Shown here: one piece after another, positions 12,601-25,900 of the stretch
How the letters are laid out: each line of letters starts with the position of its first letter
Numbering within the stretch: the stretch's first letter is position 1
From: Pisaster brevispinus
Taxonomy: Eukaryota; Echinodermata; Asteroidea; Forcipulatida; Asteriidae
Assembly: GCA_023634235.1 (NCBI GenBank)
Contig: JAMKCF010000129.1
Coordinates: forward strand, 62,001 to 126,000
Reading direction: 5' to 3'
Length of the DNA stretch: 64,000 nucleotides
Position numbers and translations under genes: made by a program
Notes under the pieces: generated by a model
What the model was told of the DNA's origin: nothing
What the model saw: only the letters and a program-made list of their open reading frames with translations
Database searches by the model: none

Positions 12601-15600
12601 AAGCGGGGACACTCCGAAAGCCCCGCAAAACATCAACGTGATTTTGCTATAAAAAGACACAAATACAAAATAAGGAGGGTCACATCACCCCCAGGGCAAT
12701 ATCGAATCTGCACAATTTTAGTACCACTGTAAAGCCCGTTTCAAGGGCTCCCTCTCTCGTGAGTTTGGGGTCGCTGACGATTCTGTAGGCGAGGCGAGCG
12801 GCCTGGATGTTAGGCCCACCCCTTAGAGAAATAGGAAAACAAAAACCAGGGGTAATGGCCCAAAACAAAAGTGCTGTGATTTTGGGAATAAGTCCCGATC
12901 AAGGAGGGCTAGAGAGATGATTTTTTGGCCTGACTCTGCCTTAGGTATCCCTGTTTCCGAAAATTAGACTTTTACGGCCGTTGCGGGCAGGCTTCACACC
13001 GGAAAAGACCAGCAAGCGGGGACACTCCGAAAGCCCCCCAAAACATCAACTTGATTTTGCTGTAAAAAGACACAATTACAAAATAAGGAGGGTCACATCA
13101 CCCCCAGGGCAATATCGAATCTGCACAATTTTAGTACCACTGTAAAGCCCGTTTCAAGGGCTCCCTCTCCCGTGAGTTTGGGGTCGCTGACGATTCTGTA
13201 GGCGAGGCGAGCGGCCTGGATGTTAGACCTACCCCTAAGAAAAATTAAAAAGAAAAAAAAAAAAAAAAAAAAACCCAGAAGCAAGGTCGTGCCGGCAGGG
13301 GTCATGGCCCAAAATAAAAGTGCGGTGAATTTGGGAATAACTCCCGATCTAGGAGGGCTAGAGGGATGATTTTTTGGCCTGACTCTGCCTTAGGTATCCC
13401 TGCATCCGAAAATTAGACTTTTACGGCCGTTGCGGGCAGGCTGCACACCGGAAAAGACCAGCAAGCGGGGACACTCCGAAAGCCCCCCAAAACATCAACG
13501 TGATTTTGCTGTAAAAAGACACAAATACAAAATAAGGAGGGTCACATCACCCCCAGGGCAATATCGAATCTGCACAATTTTAGTACCACTGTAAAGCCCG
13601 TTTCAAGGGTTCCCTCTCCCGTGAGTTTGGGGTCGCTGACGATTCTGTAGGCGAGGCGAGCGGCCTGGATGTTAGGCCCACCCCTTAGAGAAATAGGAAA
13701 ACAAAAACCAGGGGTAATGGCCCAACATAAAAGTGCGGTGATTTTGGGAATAAGTCCCGATCTAGGAGGGCTAGAGAGATGATTTTTTTTACCTGACTCT
13801 GCCTTAGGTATCCCTGCATCCGAAAATTAGACTTTTACGGCCGTTGCGGGCAGGCTTCACACCGGAAAAGACCAGCAAGCGGGGACACTCCGAAAGCCCC
13901 CCAAAACATCAACTTGATTTTGCTGTAAAAAGACACAAATACAAAATCAGGAGGGTCACATCACCCCCAGGGCAATATCGAATCTGCACAATTTTAGTAC
14001 CACTGTAAAGCCCGTTTCAAGGGCTCCCTCTCCCGTGAGTTTGGGGTCGCTGACGATTCTGTAGGCGAGGCGAGCGGCCTGGATGTTAGGCCTACCCCTA
14101 AGAAAAATTGAAAAAAAAAAAAAAAAAAAAAAAAAACCCAGAAGCAAGGTTGTGCCGGCAGGGGTCATGGCCCAAAATAAAAGTGCGGTGAATTTGGGAA
14201 TAACTCCCGATCTAGGAGGGCTAGAGGGATGATTTTTTGGCCTGACTCTGCCTTAGGTATCCCTGCATCCGAAAATTAGACTTTTACGGCCGTTGCGGGC
14301 AGGCTTCACACCGGAAAAGACCAGCAAGCGGGGACACTCCGAAAGCCCCCCAAAACATCAACGTGATTTTGCTGTAAAAAGACACAAATACAAAATAAGG
14401 AGGGTAACATCACCCCCAGGGCAATATCGAATCTGCACAATTTTAGTACCACTGTAAAGCCCGTTTCAAGGGCTCCCTCTCCCGTGAGTTTGGGGTTGCT
14501 GACGATTCTGTAGGCGAGGCGAGCGGCCTGGATGTTAGGCCCACCCCTTAGAGAAATAGGAAAACAAAAACCAGGGGTAATGGCCCAAAATAAAAGTGCG
14601 GTGATTTTGGGAATAAGTCCCGATCTAGGAGGGCTAGAGAGATATTTTTTTTACCTGACTCTGCCTTAGGTATCCCTGCATCCGAAAATTAGACTTTTAC
14701 GGCCGTTGCGGGCAGGCTTCACACCGGAAAAGACCAGCAAGCGGGGACACTCCGAAAGCCCCCCAAAACATCAACTTGATTTTGCTGTAAAAAGACACAA
14801 ATACAAAATAAGGAGGGTCACATCACCCCCAGGGCAATATCGAATCTGCACAATTTTAGTACCACTGTAAAGCCCGTTTCAAGGGCTCCCTCTCCCGTGA
14901 GTTTAGGGTAGCTGACGATTCTGTAGGCGAGGCGAGCGGCCTGGATGTTAGGCCTACCCCTAAGAAAAATTGAAAAAAAAAAAAAAAAAAAAAAAAACAG
15001 AAGCAAGGTCGTGCCGGCAGGGGTCATGGCCCAAAATAAAAGTGCGGTGAATTTGGAAATAACTCCCGATCTAGGAGGGCTAGAGGGATGATTTTTTGGC
15101 CTGACTCTGCCTTAGGTATCCCTGCATCCGAAAATTAGACTTTTACGGCCGTTGCGGGCAGGCTTCACACCGGAAAAGACCAGCAAGCGGGGACACTCCG
15201 AAAGCCCCGCAAAACATCAACGTGATTTTGCTGTAAAAAGACACAAATACAAAATAAGGAGGGTCACATCACCCCCAGGGCAATATCGAATCTGCACAAT
15301 TTTAATACCACTGTAAAGCCCGTTTCAAGGGCTCCCTCTCCCGTGAGTTTGGGGTCGCTGACGATTCTGTAGGCGAGGCGAGCGGCCTGGATGTTAGGCC
15401 CACCCCTTAGAGAAATAGGAAAACAAAAACCAGGGGTAATGGCCCAAAATAAAAGTGCGGTGATTTTGGGAATAAGTCCCGATCTAGGAAGGCTAGAGAG
15501 ATGATTTTTTTACCTGACTCTGCCTTAGGTATCCCTGCATCCGAAAATTAGACTTTTACGGCCGTTGAGGGCTGGCTTCACACCGGAAAAGACCAGCAAG

Positions 15601-16943
15601 CGGGGACACTCCGAAAGCCCCCCAAAACATCAACGTGATTTTGCTGTAAAAAGACACAAATACAAAATAAGGAGGGTCACATCACCCCCAGGGCAATATC
15701 AAATCTGCACAATTTTAGTACCACTGTAAAGCCCGTTTCAAGGGCTCCCTCTCCCGTGAGTTTGGGGTTGCTGACGATTCTGTAGGCGAGGCGAGCGGCC
15801 TGGATGTTAGGCCTACCCCTAAGAAAAATTGAAAAAAAAAAAAAAAAAAAAAAAAAACAGAAGCAAGGTCGTGCCGGCAGGGGTCATGGCCCAAAATAAA
15901 AGTGCGGTGAATTTGGGAATAACTCCCGATCTAGGAGGGCTAGAGGGATGATTTTTTGGACTGACTCTGCCTTAGGTATCCCTGCATCCGAAAATTAGAC
16001 TTTTACGGCCGTTGCGGGCAGGCTTCACACCGGAAAAGACCAGCAAGCGGGGACACTCCGAAAGCCCCGCAAAACATCAACGTGATTTTGCTGTAAAAAG
16101 ACACAAATACAAAATAAGGAGGGTCACATCACCCCAGGGCAATATCAAATCTGCACAATTTTAGTACCACTGTAAAGCCCGTTTCTAAGGCTCCCTCTCC
16201 CGTGAGTTTGGTGTCGCTGACGATTCTGTAGGCGAGGCGAGCGGCCTGGATGTTAGGCCTACCCCTTAGAGAAATAGGAAAACAAAAACCAGGGGTAATG
16301 GCCCAAAATAAAGGTGCGGTGATTTTGGGAATAAGTCCCGATCTAGGAGGGCTAGAGAGATGATTTTTTTTACCTGACTCTGCCTTAGGTATCCCTGCAT
16401 CCGAAAATTAGACTTTTACGGCCGTTGCGGGCTGGCTTCACACCGGAAAAGACCAGCAAGCGGGGACACTCCGAAAGCCCCCCAAAACATCAACGTGATT
16501 TTGCTCTAAAAAGACACAAATACAAAATAAGGAGGGCCACATCACCCCCAGGGCAATATTGAATCTGCACAATTTTAGTACCACTGTAAAGCCCGTTTCA
16601 AGGGCTCCCTCTCCCGTGAGTTTGGGGTCGCTGACGTTTCTGTAGGCGAGGCGAGCGGCCTGGATGTTAGGCCCACCCCTTAGAGAAATAGGAAAACAAA
16701 AACCAGGGGTCATGGCCCAAAATAAAAGTGCGGTGATTTTGGGAATAAGTCCCGATCTAAGAGGGCTAGAGAGATGATTTTTTTACCTGACTCTGCCTTA
16801 GGTATCCCTGCATCCGAAAATTAGACTTTTACGGCCGTTGCGGGCAGGCTTCACACCGGAAAAGACCAGCAAGCGGGGACACTCCGTAAGCCCCGCAAAA
16901 CATCAACGTGATTTTGCTGTAAAAAGACACAAATACAAAATAA
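9691..16943 (+). repeat. Mainly alternating A-B dimers
   Basis: Unit starts: 9691 B, 10134 A, 10547 A, 10959 A, 11372 B, 11818 A, 12230 B, 12674 A, 13087 B, 13536 A, 13950 B, 14399 A, 14812 B, 15258 A, 15671 B, 16118 A, 16531 A. Between 11372 and 16118 strict B-A alternation gives a dimer period of about 857-863 bp; the variation comes mostly from poly(A) length. A triple A run lies at 10134-11371 and a double A at 16118-16943. Some units read CATCACCCCAGGG with one C fewer (10547, 11818, 16118), another spreading allele. Confidence 0.92.
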
Positions 16944-17390
16944 GGAGGGTCACATCACCCCCAGGGCAATATCAAATCTGCACAATTTTAGTACCACTGT
17001 AAAGCCCGTTTCAAGGGCTCCCTCTCCCGTGAGTTTAGGGTTGCTGACGATTCTGTAGGCGAGGCGAGCGGCCTGGATGTTAGGCCTACCCCTAAGAAAA
17101 ATTGAAAAAAAAACAAAAAAAAAAAAACCCAGAAGCAAGGTCGTGCCGGCAGGGGTGATGGCCCAAAATAAAAGTGCGGTGAATTTGGGAATAACTCCCG
17201 ATCTAGGAGGGCTAGAGGGATGATTTTTTGGCCTGACTCTGCCTTAGGTATCCCTGCATCCGAAAATTAGACTTTTACGGCCGTTGCGGGCAGGCTTCAC
17301 ACCGGAAAAGACCAGCAAGCGGGGACACTCCGAAAGCCCCGCAAAACATCAACGTGATTTTGCTGTAAAAAGACACAAATACAAAAAAAG

Positions 17391-18161
17391 GAGGGTCACA
17401 TCACCCCCAGGGCAATATCGAATCTGCACAATTTTAGTACCACTGTAAAGCCCGTTTCAAGGGCTCCCTCTCCCGTGAGTTTGGGGTCGCTGACGATTCT
17501 GTAGGCGCGGCGAGCGGCCTGGATGTTAGGCCCACCCCTTAGAGAAATAGGAAAACAAAAACCAGGGGTAATGGCCCAAAATAAAAGCGCGGTGATTTTG
17601 GGAATAAGTCCCGATCTAGGAGGGCTAGAGGGATGATTTTTTGGCCTGACTCTGCCTTAGGTATCCCTGCATCCGAAAATTAGACTTTTACGGCCGTTGC
17701 GGGCAGGCTTCACACTGGAAAAGACCAGCAAGCGGGGCGCTCCGAAAGCCCCGCAAAACATCAACTTGATTTTGCTGTAAAAAGACACAAATTTTAGTAC
17801 CACTGTAAAGCCCGTTTCAAGGGCTCCCTCTCCCGTGAGTTTGGGGTCGCTGACGATTCTGTAGGCGAGGCGAGCGGCCTGGATGTTAGGCCCACCCCTT
17901 AGAGAAATAGGAAAACAAAAACCAGGGGTAATGGCCCAAAATAAAAGCGCGGTGATTTTGGGAATAAGTCCCGATCTAGGAGGGCTAGAGGGATGATTTT
18001 TTGGCCTGACTCTGCCTTAGGTATCCCTGCATCCGAAAATTAGACTTTTACGGCCGTTGCGGGCAGGCTTCACACTGGAAAAGACCAGCAAGCGGGGCGC
18101 TCCGAAAGCCCCCCAAAACATCAACTTGATTTTGCTGTAAAAAGACACAAATACAAAATAA
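17391..18161 (+). repeat. Type D double monomer
   Basis: This is the first of six A-A pairs joined by the same 53-bp deletion; the others start at 18608, 23392, 24609, 27954 and 30029. The join is at about 17790, 19010, 23791, 25009, 28355 and 30429. It reads GACACAAATTTTAG, where intact copies have GACACAAATAC at the left end and GCACAATTTTAG at the right. CACAA therefore flanks the lost segment on both sides, which fits slippage or microhomology repair. The loss removes the GGAGGGTCAC start, the ATCGAATC motif and two minus-strand stop codons. Confidence 0.92.
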
Positions 18162-18874
18162 GGAGGGTCACATCACCCCCAGGGCAATATCGAATCTGCA
18201 CAATTTTAGTACCACTGTAAAGCCCGTTTCAAGGGCTCCCTCTCCCGTGAGTTTGGGGTTGCTGACGATTCTGTAGGCGAGGCGAGCGGCCTGGATGTTA
18301 GGCCTACCCCTAAGAAAAATTGAAAAAAAAAAAAAAAAAAAAAAAACCAGAAGCAAGGTCATGCCGGCAGGGGTCATGGCCCAAAATAAAAGTGCGGTGA
18401 ATTTGGGAATAACTCCCGATCTAGGAGGGCTAGAGGGATGATTTTTTGGCCTGACTCTGCCTTAGGTATCCCTGCATCCGAAAATTAGACTTTTACGGCC
18501 GTTGCGGGCAGGCTTCACACCGGAAAAGACCAGCAAGCGGGGACACTCCGAAAGCCCCGCAAAACATCAACGTGATTTTGCTGTAAAAAGACACAAATAC
18601 AAAATAAGGAGGGTCACATCACCCCCAGGGCAATATCGAATCTGCACAATTTTAGTACCACTGTAAAGCCCGTTTCAAGGGCTCCCTCTCCCGTGAGTTT
18701 GGGGTCGCTGACGATTCTGTAGGCGCGGCGAGCGGCCTGGATGTTAGGCCCACCCCTTAGAGAAATAGGAAAACAAAAACCAGGGGTAATGGCCCAAAAT
18801 AAAAGCGCGGTGATTTTGGGAATAAGTCCCGATCTAGGAGGGCTAGAGAGATGATTTATTTACCTGACTCTGCC

Positions 18875-19156
18875 TTAGGTATCCCTGCATCCGAAAATTA
18901 GACTTTTACGGCCGTTGCGGGCAGGCTTCACACTGGAAAAGACCAGCAAGCGGGGCGCTCCGAAAGCCCCGCAAAACATCAACGTGATTTTGCTGTAAAA
19001 AGACACAAATTTTAGTACCACTGTAAAGCCCGTTTCAAGGGCTCCCTCTCCCGTGAGTTTGGGGTCGCTGACGATTCTGTAGGCGAGGCGAGCGGCCTGG
19101 ATGTTAGGCCCACCCCTTAGAGAAATAGGAAAACAAAAACCAGGGGTAATGGCCAA
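18875..19156 (-). other. 93-codon open frame created by the D deletion, not called as a gene
   Basis: The 53-bp D deletion fuses two reading frames and gives a 93-codon open frame starting with TTG (no ATG). Near-identical frames occur at 23659-23940, 24876-25157, 28221-28502 and 30296-30577. The left part is the same stop-free segment present in ordinary monomers (IQAARLAYRIVSDPKLTGEG). There is no signal peptide, known domain or promoter, and differences among copies do not favour silent sites. I treat it as a by-product of repeat structure. Confidence 0.75.
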
Positions 19157-19380
19157 AAATAAAAGTGCGGTGATTTTGGGAATAAGTCCCGATCTAGGAG
19201 GGCTAGAGAGATGATTTTTTTACCTGACTCTGCCTTAGGTATCCCTGCATCCGAAAATTAGACTTTTACGGCCGTTGCGGGCAGGCTTCACACCGGAAAA
19301 GACCAGCAAGCGGGGACACTCCGAAAGCCCCCAAAAACATCAACTTGATTTTGCTGTAAAAAGACACAAATACAAAATAA

Positions 19381-22300
19381 GGAGGGTCACATCACCCCCA
19401 GGGCAATATCGAATCTGCACAATTTTAGTACCACTGTAAAGCCCGTTTCAAGGGCTCCCTCTCCCGTGAGTTTGGGGTTGCTGACGATTCTGTAGGCGAG
19501 GCGAGCGGCCTGGATGTTAGGCCTACCCCTAAGAAAAATTGAAAAAAAAAAAAAAAAAAAAAAACCCAGAAGCAAGGTCATGCCGGCAGGGGTCATGGCC
19601 CAAAATAAAAGTGCGGTGAATTTGGGAATAACTCCCGATCTAGGAGGGCTAGAGGGATGATTTTTTGGCCTGACTCTGCCTTAGGTATCCCTGCATCCGA
19701 AAATTAGACTTTTACGGCCGTTGCGGGCATGCTTCACACCGGAAAGGACCAGCAAGCGGGGACACTCCGAAAGCCCCCCAAAACATCAACGTGATTTTGC
19801 TGTAAAAAGACACAAATACAAAATAAGGAGGGTCACATCACCCCCAGGGCAATATCGAATCTGCACAATTTTAGTACCACTGTAAAGCCCGTTTCAAGGG
19901 CTCCCTCTCCCGTGAGTTTGGGGTCGCTGACGATTCTGTAGGCGAGGCGAGCGGCCTGGATGTTAGGCCCACCCCTTAGAGAAATAGGAAAACAAAAACC
20001 AGGGGTAATGGCCCAAAATAAAAGTGCGGTGATTTGGGGAATAAGTCCCGATCTAGGAGGGCTAGAGATATGATTTTTTTACCTGACTCTGCCTTAGGTA
20101 TCCCTGCATCCGAAAATTAGACTTTTACGGCCGTTGCGGGCAGGCTTCACACCGGAAAAGACCAGCAAGCGGGGACACTCCGAAAGCCCCCCAAAACATC
20201 AACTTGATTTTGCTGTAAAAAGACACAAATACAAAATAAGGAGGGTCACATCACCCCCAGGGCAATATCGAATCTGCACAATTTTAGTACCACTGTAAAG
20301 CCCGTTTCAAGGGCTCCCTCTCCCGTGAGTTTGGGGTCGCTGACGATTCTGTAGGTGAGGCGAGCGGCCTGGATGTTAGGCCTACCCCTAAGAAAAATTG
20401 AAAAAAAAAAAAAAAAAAAAAAAAAACCCAGAAGCAAGGTCGTGCCGGCAGGGGTCATGACCCAAAATAAAAGTGCGGTGAATTTGGGAATAACTCCCGA
20501 TCTAGGAGGGCTAGAGGGGTGATTTTTTGGCCTGACTCTGCCTTAGGTATCCCTGCATCCGAAAATTAGACTTTTACGGCCGTTGCGGGCAGGCGTCACA
20601 CCGGAAAAGACCAGCAAGCGGGGACACTCCGAAAGCCCCGCAAAACATCAACGTGATTTTGCTGTAAAAAGACACAAATACAAAATAAGGAGGGTCACAT
20701 CACCCCAGGGCAATATCGAATCTGCACAATTTTAATACCACTGTAAAGCCCGTTTCAAGGGCTCCCTCTCCCGTGAGTTTGGGGTTGCTGACGATTCTGT
20801 AGGCGAGGCGAGCGGCCTGGATGTTAGGCCCACCCCTTTGAGAAATAGGAAAACAAAAACCAGGGGTAATGGCCCAAAATAAAAGTGCGGTGATTTTGGG
20901 AATAACTCCCGATCTAGGAGGGCTAGAGAGATGATTTTTTTACCTGACTCTGCCTTAGGTATCCCTGCATCCGAAAATTAGACTTTTACGGCCGTTGCGG
21001 GCAGGCTTCACACCGGAAAAGACCAGCAAGCGGGGACACTCCGAAAGCCCCGCAAAACATCAACGTGATTTTGCTGTAAAAAGACACAAATACAAAATAA
21101 GGAGGGTCACATCACCCCCAGGGCAATATCGAATCTGCACAATTGTAGTACCACTGTAAAGCCCGTTTCAAGGGCTCCCTCTCCCGTGAGTTTGGGGTCG
21201 CTGACTATTCTGTAGGCGAGGCGAGCGGCCTGGATGTTAGGCCTACCCCTAAGAAAAATTGAAAAAAACAAAAAAACAAAAAAAAAACAAGCAAGGTCGT
21301 GCCGGCAGGGGTCATGGCCCAAAATAAAAGTGCGGTGAATTTGGGAATAACTCCCGATCTAGGAGGGCTAGAGGGATGATTTTTTGGTCTGACTCTGCCT
21401 AAGGTATCCCTGCCCAAAATAAAAGTGCGGTGATTTTGGGAATAAGTCCCGATCTAGGAGGGCTAGAGAGATGATTTTTTTACCTGACTCTGCCTTAGGT
21501 ATCCCTGCATCCGAAAATTAGACTTTTACGGCCGTTGCGGGCAGGCTTCACACCGGAAAAGACCAGCAAGCGGGGACACTCCGTGAGCCCCGCAAAACAT
21601 CAACGTGATTTTGCTGTAAAAAGACACAAATACAAAATAAGGAGGGTAACATCACCCCCAGGGCAATATCGAATCTGCACAATTTTAGTACCACTGTAAA
21701 GCCCGTTTCAAGGGCTCCCTCTCCCGTGAGTTTGGGGTCGCTGACGATTCTGTAGGCGAGGCGAGCGGCCTGGATGTTAGGCCCACCCCTTAGAGAAATA
21801 GGAAAACAAAAACCAGGGGTAATGGCCCAAAATAAAAGTGCGGTGATTTTGGGAATAAGTCCCGATCTAGGAGGGCTAGAGAGATATTTTTTTTACCTGA
21901 CTCTGCCTTAGGTATCCCTGCATCCGAAAATAAGACTTTTACGGCCGTTGCTGGCAGGCTTCACACCGGAAAAGACCAGCAAGCGGGGACACTCCGAAAG
22001 CCCCCCAAAACATCAACTTGATTTTGCTGTAAAAAGACACAAATACAAAATAAGGAGGGTCACATCACCCCCAGGGCAATATCAAATCTGCACAATTTTA
22101 GTACCACTGTAAAGCCCGTTTCAAGGGCTCCCTCTCCCGTGAGTTTAGGGTCGCTGACGATTCTGTAGGCGAGGCGATCGGCCTGGATGTAAGGCCTACC
22201 CCTAAGAAAAATTGAAAAAAAAAAAAAAAAAAAACAACCCAGAAGCAAGGTCGTGCCGGCAGGGGTCATGGCCCAAAATAAAAGTGCGGTGAATTTGAGA

Positions 22301-22945
22301 ATAAGTCCCGATCTAGGAGGGCTAGAGAGATGATTTTTTTACCTGACTCTGCCTTAGGTATCCCTGCATCCGAAAATTAGACTTTTACGGCCGTTGAGGG
22401 CTGGCTTCACACCGGAAAAGACCAGCAAGCGGGGACACTCCGAAAGCCCCCCAAAACATCAACGTGATTTTGCTGTAAAAAGACACAAATACAAAATAAG
22501 GAGGGTCACATCACCCCCAGGGCAATATCAAATCTGCACAATTTTAGTACCACTGTAAAGCCCGTTTCAAGGGCTCCCTCTCCCGTGAGTTTGGGGTCGC
22601 TGACGATTCTGTAGGCGAGGCGAGCGGCCTGGATGTTAGGCCTACCCCTAAGAAAAATTGAAAAAAAAAAAAAAAAAAAAAAAAACAGAAGCAAGGTCGT
22701 GCCGGCAGGGGTCATGGCCCAAAATAAAAGTGCGGTGAATTTGGGAATAACTCCCGATCTAGGAGGGCTAGAGGGATGATTTTTTGGCCTGACTCTGCCT
22801 TAGGTATCCCTGCATCCGAAAATTAGACTTTTACGGCCGTTGCGGGCAGGCTTCACACCGGAAAAGACCAGCAAGCGGGGACACTCCGAAAGCCCCCCAA
22901 AACATCAACGTGATTTTGCTGTAAAAAGACACAAATACAAAATAA
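19381..22945 (+). repeat. Mixed A/B array with a partial duplication at 21.4 kb
   Basis: Starts: 19381 B, 19827 A, 20240 B, 20689 A, 21101 B, 21641 A, 22054 B, 22500 B. The interval from 21101 is 540 bp instead of 445. At about 21411 the unit stops at GGTATCCCTG and restarts at CCCAAAATAAAAGTGCGG, repeating about 95 bp, first in B form and then in A form. The unit at 22054 is a B/A chimera: poly(A) followed by GAATTTGAGAATAAGTCCC and GAGAGATG. Confidence 0.9.
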
Positions 22946-25900
22946 GGAGGGTCACATCACCCCCAGGGCAATATCGAATCTGCACAATTTTAGTACCACT
23001 GTAAAGCCCGTTTCAAGGGCTCCCTCTCCCGTGAGTTTGGGGTTGCTGACGATTCTGTAGGCGAGGCGAGCGGCCTGGATGTTAGGCCTACCCCTAAGAA
23101 AAATAGAAAAAAAAACAAAAAAAAAAAAACCCAGAAGCAAGGTCGTGCCGGCAGGGGTCATGGCCCAAAATAAAAGTGCGGTGAATTTGGGAATAACTCC
23201 CGATCTAGGAGGGCTAGAGGGATGATTTTTTGGCCTGACTCTGCCTTAGGTATCCCTGCATCCGAAAATTAGACTTTTACGGCCGTTGCGGGCAGGCTTC
23301 ACACCGGAAAAGACCAGCAAGCGGGGACACTCCGAAAGCCCCGCAAAACATCAACGTGATTTTGCTGTAAAAAGACACAAATACAAAATAAGGAGGGTCA
23401 CATCACCCCCAGGGCAATATCGAATCTGCACAATTTTAGTACCACTGTAAAGCCCGTTTCAAGGGCTCCCTCTCCCGTGAGTTTGGGGTCGCTGACGATT
23501 CTGTAGGCGAGGCGAGCGGCCTGGATGTTAGGCCCACCCCTTAGAGAAGTAGGAAAACAAAAACCAGGGGTAATGGCCCAAAATAAAAGCGCGGTGATTT
23601 TGGGAATAAGTCCCGATCTAGGAGGGCTAGAGGGATGATTTTTTGGCCTGACTCTGCCTTAGGTATCCCTGCATCCGAAAATTAGACTTTTACGGCCGTT
23701 GCGGGCAGGCTTCACACCGGAAAAGACCAGCAAGCGGGGCGCTCCGAAAGCCCCGCAAAACATCAACGTGATTTTGCTGTAAAAAGACACAAATTTTAGT
23801 ACCACTGTAAAGCCCGTTTCAAGGGTTCCCTCTCCCGTGAGTTTGGGGTCGCTGACGATTCTGTAGGCGAGGCGAGCGGCCTGGATGTTAGGCCCACCCC
23901 TTAGAGAAATAGGAAAACAAAAACCAGGGGTAATGGCCAAAAATAAAAGTGCGGTGATTTTGGGAATAAGTCCCGATCTAGGAGGGCTAGAGAGATGATT
24001 TTTTTACCTGACTCTGCCTTAGGTATCCCTGCATCCGAAAATTAGACTTTTACGGCCGTTGCGGGCAGGCTTCACACCGGAAAAGACCAGCAAGCGGGGA
24101 CACTCCGAAAGCCCCCCAAAACATCAACTTGATTTTGCTGTAAAAAGACACAAATACAAAATAAGGCGGGTCACATCACCCCCAGGGCAATATCGAATCT
24201 GCACAATTTTAGTACCACTGTAAAGCCCGTTTCAAGGGCTCCCTCTCCCGTGAGTTTGGGGTCGCTGACGATTCTGTAGGCGAAGCGAGCGGCCTGGATG
24301 TTAGGCCCACCCCTAAGAGAAATTGAAAAAAAAAAAAAAAAAAAAAAACAGAAGCTAGGTCGTGCCGGCAGGGGTCATGGCCCAAAATAAAAGTGCGGTG
24401 AATTTGGGAATAACTCCCGATCTAGGAGGGCTAGAGGGATGATTTTTTGGCCTGACTCTGCCTTAGGTATCCCTGCATCCGAAAATTAGACTTTTACGGC
24501 CGTTGCGGGCAGGCTTCACACCGGAAAAGACCAGCAAGCGGGGACACTCCGAAAGCCCCCCAAAACATCAACGTGATTTTGCTGTAAAAAGACACAAATA
24601 CAAAATAAGGAGGGTCACATCACCCCCAGGGCAATATCGAATCTGCACAATTTTAGTACCACTGTAAAGCCCGTTTCAAGGGCTCCCTCTCCCGTGAGTT
24701 TGGGGTCGCTGACGATTCTGTAGGCGAGGCGAGCGGCCTGGATGTTAGGCCCACCCCTTAGAGAAATAGGAAAACAAAAACCAGGGGTAATGGCCCAAAA
24801 TAAAAGCGCCGTGATTTTGGGAATAAGTCCCGATCTAGGAGGGCTAGAGGGATGATTTTTTGGCCTGACTCTGCCTTAGGTATCCCTGCATCCGAAAATT
24901 AGACTTTTACGGCCGTTGCGGGCAGGCTTCACACCGGAAAAGACCAGCAAGCGGGGCGCTCCGAAAGCCCCGCAAAACATCAACGTGATTTTGCTGTAAA
25001 AAGACACAAATTTTAGTACCACTGTAAAGCCCGTTTCAAGGGCTCCCTCTCCCGTGAGTTTGGGGTCGCTGACGATTCTGTAGGCGAGGCGAGCGGCCTG
25101 GATGTTAGGCCCACCCCTTAGAGAAATAGGAAAACAAAAACCAGGGGTAATGGCCAAAAATAAAAGTGCGGTGATTTTGGGAATAAGTCCCGATCTAGGA
25201 GGGCTAGAGAGATGATTTTTTTACCTGACTCTGCCTTAGGTATCCCTGCATCTGAAAATTAGACTTTTACGGCCGTTGCGGGCAGGCTTCACACCGGAAA
25301 AGACCAGCAAGCGGGGACACTCCGAAAGCCCCCCAAAACATCAACTTGATTTTGCTGTAAAAAGACACAAATACAAAATAAGGCGGGTCACATCACCCCC
25401 AGGGCAATATCGAATCTGCACAATTTTAGTACCACTGTAAAGCCCGTTTCAAGGGCTCCCTCTCCCGTGAGTTTGGGGTCGCTGACGATTCTGTAGGCGA
25501 GGCGAGCGGCCTGGATGTTAGGCCCACCCCTAAGAGAAATTGAAAAAAAAAAAAAAAAAAAAAAAACAGAAGCAAGGTCGTGCCGGCAGGGGTCATGGCC
25601 CAAAATAAAAGTGCGGTGAATTTGGGAATAACTCCCGATCTAGGAGGGCTAGAGGGATGATTTTTTGGCCTGACTCTGCCTTAGGTATCCCTGCATCCGA
25701 AAATTAGACTTTTACGGCCGTTGCGGGCAGGCTTCACTCCGGAAAAGACCAGCAAGCGGGGACACTCCGAAAGCCCCGCAAAACATCAACGTGATTTTGC
25801 TGTAAAAAGACACAAATACAAAATAAGGAGGGTCACATCACCCCAGGGCAATATCGAATCTGCACAATTTTAGTACCACTGTAAAGCCCGTTTCAAGGGC

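Larger units (their letters stand above)
16944..19380 (+). repeat. B-A-D units, about 1219-bp higher-order repeat
   Basis: Starts: 16944 B, 17390 A plus truncated A, 18162 B, 18608 A plus truncated A, then 19381 B. Each 773-bp A pair lacks the second GGAGGGTCAC start: GACACAAA is joined directly to TTTTAGTACC at about 17790 and 19010, a 53-bp loss. Both D regions also carry GCGGGGCGCTCCG in place of GCGGGGACACTCCG and GCGCGGTG in place of GTGCGGTG. The same B-A-D arrangement returns four times between 22946 and 30801. Confidence 0.92.
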
